The position numbers and the translations under genes were made by a program. This document shows positions 61,613 through 64,000 of a stretch of 64,000 bases of DNA, in pieces. Position 1 is the first letter of the stretch; every line of letters begins with the position of its first letter. Under the pieces are notes generated by a model. That model made no database searches. It was not told where the DNA came from and saw only the letters and a list, made by a program, of their open reading frames with translations. The stretch comes from Stenotrophomonas sepilia (lineage in GTDB: Bacteria; Pseudomonadota; Gammaproteobacteria; Xanthomonadales; Xanthomonadaceae), in contig NZ_LXXZ01000033.1 of the NCBI RefSeq assembly GCF_003244875.1, positions 62,001-126,000 on the forward strand. The letters run 5' to 3'.

Positions 61613-62514
61613 AAAGGTGCGGTGCCGAACCACCTGCGCAGGAAATCGATCAGCTGCCGCACCTTCGGTGAAGGCTGCGAACTGTGCGGATAGACCGCGT
61701 AGACACTCTGCTGCGGGAAGCGGTGCTGGCGCAGCACCGGGCGCAGCCGGTCCTGGGCCAGGTCGTCCTCGATCAGCCAGCGTGGCAGCACGGTGACCCC
61801 GGCGCCGGCCAAGGCGAACGCGCGCAGGCTGCTGGCACCATCCACGCGTACCACGGCGTTGCCCGGGTTGGTGGCAAACAAGGCATCGCTGCCGTCAGGT
61901 GCAACCACCGGCACATCGGCCAGGCGCGGATAGCCCAGGCGGGGCAGGGTGCCCAGCAGTACTGGATCATCGGCAGCCTCGGCAGAGGGCAGGCGCGCCA
62001 GCAGTGACGGCGCCGCCACCGCGTACAGCGGGTGGCGCTCCAGTTCATTGGCGTGCAGGCCCGAGTCCGGCAGGCGGCCGAGGCGAATCGCCAGGTCGAA
62101 GCGTTCGGGAATGAGGTCCGCTGGCGCTGGAGAAGTTGAAAGGTGCAGCTGCAGGGCCGGGTGCTGCGCGCGGAACGCCTCCAACGCGGGAATCAGGCGT
62201 AGCTGGGCGTACTCCGGTGTGGTGGTCAGGCGCAGCACGCCCTGCAGCTGGTGCTGGTCGCGGCGCGCGGCATCGATCGCCGCCTGCGCAGCATCCAGTG
62301 CCTGCACGCAATGTTGCAGGAACTGCTCGCCGGCCTCGGTCAGGGACAGGTGGCGGGTACTGCGCAACAGCAGGGTCACGCCCAGCTCCTGCTCCAGCCG
62401 CTTCAGGTTGAAGCTGACCACCGCGCGGCTGAGGCCGAGCCGATCGGCCGCAGCGGTCAGGCTGCCGGCTTCGACCACGGCACGGAAGATATCGAAGCGA
62501 TCGAGGCTGACCAT
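61609..62514 (-). CDS. LysR family transcriptional regulator
   Basis: A 301-residue LysR with the N-terminal HTH (FDIFRAVVEAGSLTAAADRLGLSRAVVSFNLKRLE) and the substrate-binding domain (LTTTPEYAQLRLIPALEAF, DLAIRLGRLPDSGL). It is divergent from an MFS transporter gene; a palindrome (62525-62543) lies between, so it may control the transporter. The stop TAG lies in a SMAG repeat. ATG 62514. Confidence 0.93.
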   Translation of the reverse strand: MVSLDRFDIFRAVVEAGSLTAAADRLGLSRAVVSFNLKRLEQELGVTLLLRSTRHLSLTEAGEQFLQHCVQALDAAQAAIDAARRDQHQLQGVLRLTTTPEYAQLRLIPALEAFRAQHPALQLHLSTSPAPADLIPERFDLAIRLGRLPDSGLHANELERHPLYAVAAPSLLARLPSAEAADDPVLLGTLPRLGYPRLADVPVVAPDGSDALFATNPGNAVVRVDGASSLRAFALAGAGVTVLPRWLIEDDLAQDRLRPVLRQHRFPQQSVYAVYPHSSQPSPKVRQLIDFLRRWFGTAPL

Positions 62515-62524
62515 GGCGATTCAT

Positions 62525-62543
62525 TGTCAAAACAGATTTGACA
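62525..62543. promoter_or_regulatory. Palindromic operator between LysR and MFS genes
   Basis: TGTCAAA-ACAGA-TTTGACA, a perfect 7-bp-arm inverted repeat with a 5-base spacer, containing T-N11-A. It starts 10 bases upstream of the LysR start codon and lies 77 bases before the MFS start, in the position of a LysR autoregulatory site. Confidence 0.65.
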
Positions 62544-62619
62544 GTGTTGCAGCTGCCGTCGTGTTTTTCCAATGGGGTCCGGGCGGCATGCTGGCTGCTT
62601 CCTCGCTGGAGCGCCGCCG

Positions 62620-63981
62620 ATGCCGTCCCCCCGCCTGCGCCATGAGGCGATCTTCCTGCTGGTATTCGCCCTGGATCTGGTCAATATGTTCATCGCCACG
62701 GTGGCCTATCCGGCATTGGCAGCGGAGCTGCACGCCGACGTGAGCACCCTGGCCTGGGTCGGCACGGCGTACATGCTGGGCCTGAGCATGGTGATTCCGC
62801 TGGCGCCGTGGCTGGCCGCACGCTGTGGCGAGCGTCGCTTGCTGCTGGCGGCGTTGCTGTTGTTCGCGGTCGCCGCTGTGCTGGCTGGCGCAGCGCCAGG
62901 AATCGGCTGGCTGCTCGGCTGGCGCCTGCTGCAGGGCCTGGCCGGTGGCCTGCTGATTCCCGTGGCGCAAGCCGCAGCGTACCGGCAATGCACGCCCGAC
63001 CAACGTGGCGCGCTGACCCGCCGCATCCTGCTGGTGGCGCTGCTGGTGCCAGCACTGGCGCCGGCGCTGGGCGGGCTGCTGGTGCAGTGGCTGTCCTGGC
63101 GCGGTGTGCTCTGGGCCAGCCTGCCGTTGGCGGTAGCGGTCATCGGTCTGGTGCTGGCCTGGATGCCGGCCGATGGCGCGCGCAGTGCGCCGCGCCTGCA
63201 GGCCTATGCCTTGTCCACCGCGATGCTGGCGCTGGGTGCGCTGCTGCTGGCGCTGACCTGGCTGGGCGAATCGGGACATCGCGGTGCAGGTGCCGTGTTG
63301 CTGCTGGCCGCGCTGTTGCTGGCGGCGACGCACCTGCGACATGCACGTCGGCAGGCGCAGCCACTGCTGCGCTGGTCGCTGCTGTCCCATCGCGGGCTGC
63401 GGCTGGCGATGCTGGTGTATCTCGCCGTACCAGGTGTGTTCATCGGCAGCCAACTGGTCAGTACCCTGCAATTGCACCACGCCGGTTACAGCGCGGCACG
63501 CATCGGCGCGCTGATGCTGCCCTGGGCGCTGGCTGCGGCCATCGCGATCATGGCCAGCAAGCGCCTGCTGGCTCGCTTCGGTCCGGCCGCGGTACTGCGC
63601 GCCGGCATGCTCCTGCAGGCCAGCGGCCTGTTGTTGATGGCGCTGCTGCCGCAGCCGGCCTTCGTGCTGGCCGGATTGTTGTTCGCGTTGATGGGCGCCG
63701 GCGGCAGCCTGTGCAGCAGCACCGCGCAGACGCTGGCCTTCCATGGCGTGGAAGGTGAGGCGTTGGGCGATGCCAGTGCACTCTGGAACCTCAACCGCCA
63801 GCTCAGCTTCTGCCTCGGCACCGCCGCCATCGCACTGCTGCTGGCATTGGCCATGCAATGGCTGCCGGAACGCGCCACCAGCGTGGCGCTGGGTTTGGCC
63901 GCTGCAATGACGCTGCTGCCGATGACGCTGCTGCGCCGTCCGCAATCGATCTCTCTTTCCCAACCCGAGACAATGCAATGA
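62620..63981 (+). CDS. MFS transporter (DHA2-like)
   Basis: Major facilitator drug:proton antiporter of 453 residues with 12 to 14 hydrophobic segments. The N-terminal ALDLVNMFIATVAYPALAAEL and TAYMLGLSMVIPLAPWLAARCGERR (motif A loop), and the GWRLLQGLAGGLLIPVAQAAAY (motif C-like), are typical of the DHA2/EmrB group. ATG 62620 has GGAG eight bases upstream. It is divergent from the LysR gene that may regulate it. Its stop overlaps the following gene start (ATGA), so the next gene is coupled. Confidence 0.92.
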   Translation: MPSPRLRHEAIFLLVFALDLVNMFIATVAYPALAAELHADVSTLAWVGTAYMLGLSMVIPLAPWLAARCGERRLLLAALLLFAVAAVLAGAAPGIGWLLGWRLLQGLAGGLLIPVAQAAAYRQCTPDQRGALTRRILLVALLVPALAPALGGLLVQWLSWRGVLWASLPLAVAVIGLVLAWMPADGARSAPRLQAYALSTAMLALGALLLALTWLGESGHRGAGAVLLLAALLLAATHLRHARRQAQPLLRWSLLSHRGLRLAMLVYLAVPGVFIGSQLVSTLQLHHAGYSAARIGALMLPWALAAAIAIMASKRLLARFGPAAVLRAGMLLQASGLLLMALLPQPAFVLAGLLFALMGAGGSLCSSTAQTLAFHGVEGEALGDASALWNLNRQLSFCLGTAAIALLLALAMQWLPERATSVALGLAAAMTLLPMTLLRRPQSISLSQPETMQ

Positions 63982-64000
63982 TGATGACCGCAGAGAACGA
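63978..64000 (+). CDS. Start of a further gene, cut by the window edge
   Basis: ATG at 63978 overlaps the MFS stop TGA, with further in-frame ATG codons at 63981 and 63984. Only MMMTAEN is visible. The coupling suggests a co-transcribed partner of the transporter; the product cannot be named. Confidence 0.45.

Overview
The window is a piece of a high-GC gammaproteobacterial chromosome, most probably Stenotrophomonas maltophilia or a close relative. The strongest evidence is the repeated short palindromes that start with GTAG (the SMAG family of S. maltophilia), in several sequence types, sitting between and sometimes at the very ends of genes. A Xanthomonadaceae-type LexA box, a class III phaE-phaC pair and the gene families themselves agree with this. 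Coding density is high, genes are on both strands, and no prophage, integrase, IS element or CRISPR array was seen. The content is mainly core housekeeping with a few accessory cassettes.

Layout. 1-1322: two tandem paralogous lipoproteins (the first runs off the left edge). 1.5-6.2 kb: two acetyltransferases, tadA, orn, an EcsC-like protein and an Old Yellow Enzyme reductase. 6.3-10.7 kb: MscS channel, ppsA and the divergent ppsR that controls it. 10.8-14.2 kb: DUF1249, Nudix, DUF2239 and a MATE pump. 14.6-18.5 kb: pssA with phaE-phaC, a DUF5329 protein, a PspC-domain protein and a small HExxH protein. 18.8-24.7 kb: tex, a multi-PAS diguanylate cyclase and a monooxygenase-like protein. 24.7-28.2 kb: a DUF5694 protein and a soluble PAS-PAS chemoreceptor behind a sigma-28 promoter, followed by a decayed GGDEF gene. 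28.7-31.8 kb: tRNA-Leu, a lone receiver domain, a SRAP protein, an acetyltransferase and three tRNA-Ala/tRNA-Glu units. 31.9-35.3 kb: MerR, GlxA-like AraC, and two thiol-redox proteins. 35.4-41.9 kb: a porin, arginine/agmatine antiporter, arginine decarboxylase and cation transporter behind a perfect FNR-type box. 42.1-43.3 kb: a TonB gene preceded by a deletion-fused sigma-factor remnant and a Fur box. 43.3-47.6 kb: small proteins, a glutamine amidotransferase, YggS and a divergent MocR regulator. 47.7-53.0 kb: the imuA-imuB-dnaE2 mutasome with a LexA box. 53.2-58.4 kb: a cyclase-like hydrolase, a DsbA-like oxidoreductase, LysR, a fatty acid hydroxylase, AraC and a VOC protein. 58.7-64 kb: a GH3 glycosidase with an unusual N-terminal domain, LysR, an MFS pump and the start of one more gene.

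Functional themes: PEP synthase and its kinase/phosphorylase; storage polyester synthesis; PLP homeostasis (YggS with a MocR regulator); SOS mutagenesis; arginine-dependent acid resistance with predicted oxygen control; and c-di-GMP/chemotaxis signalling. The most unusual items are the degenerate endonuclease/exonuclease/phosphatase-like domain fused to a GH3 enzyme, the deletion scar that removed an iron-uptake receptor region upstream of tonB, the FNR-box arginine operon that includes a porin, two long-hairpin repeat elements, and five genes whose stop codon is the TAG of a SMAG repeat.
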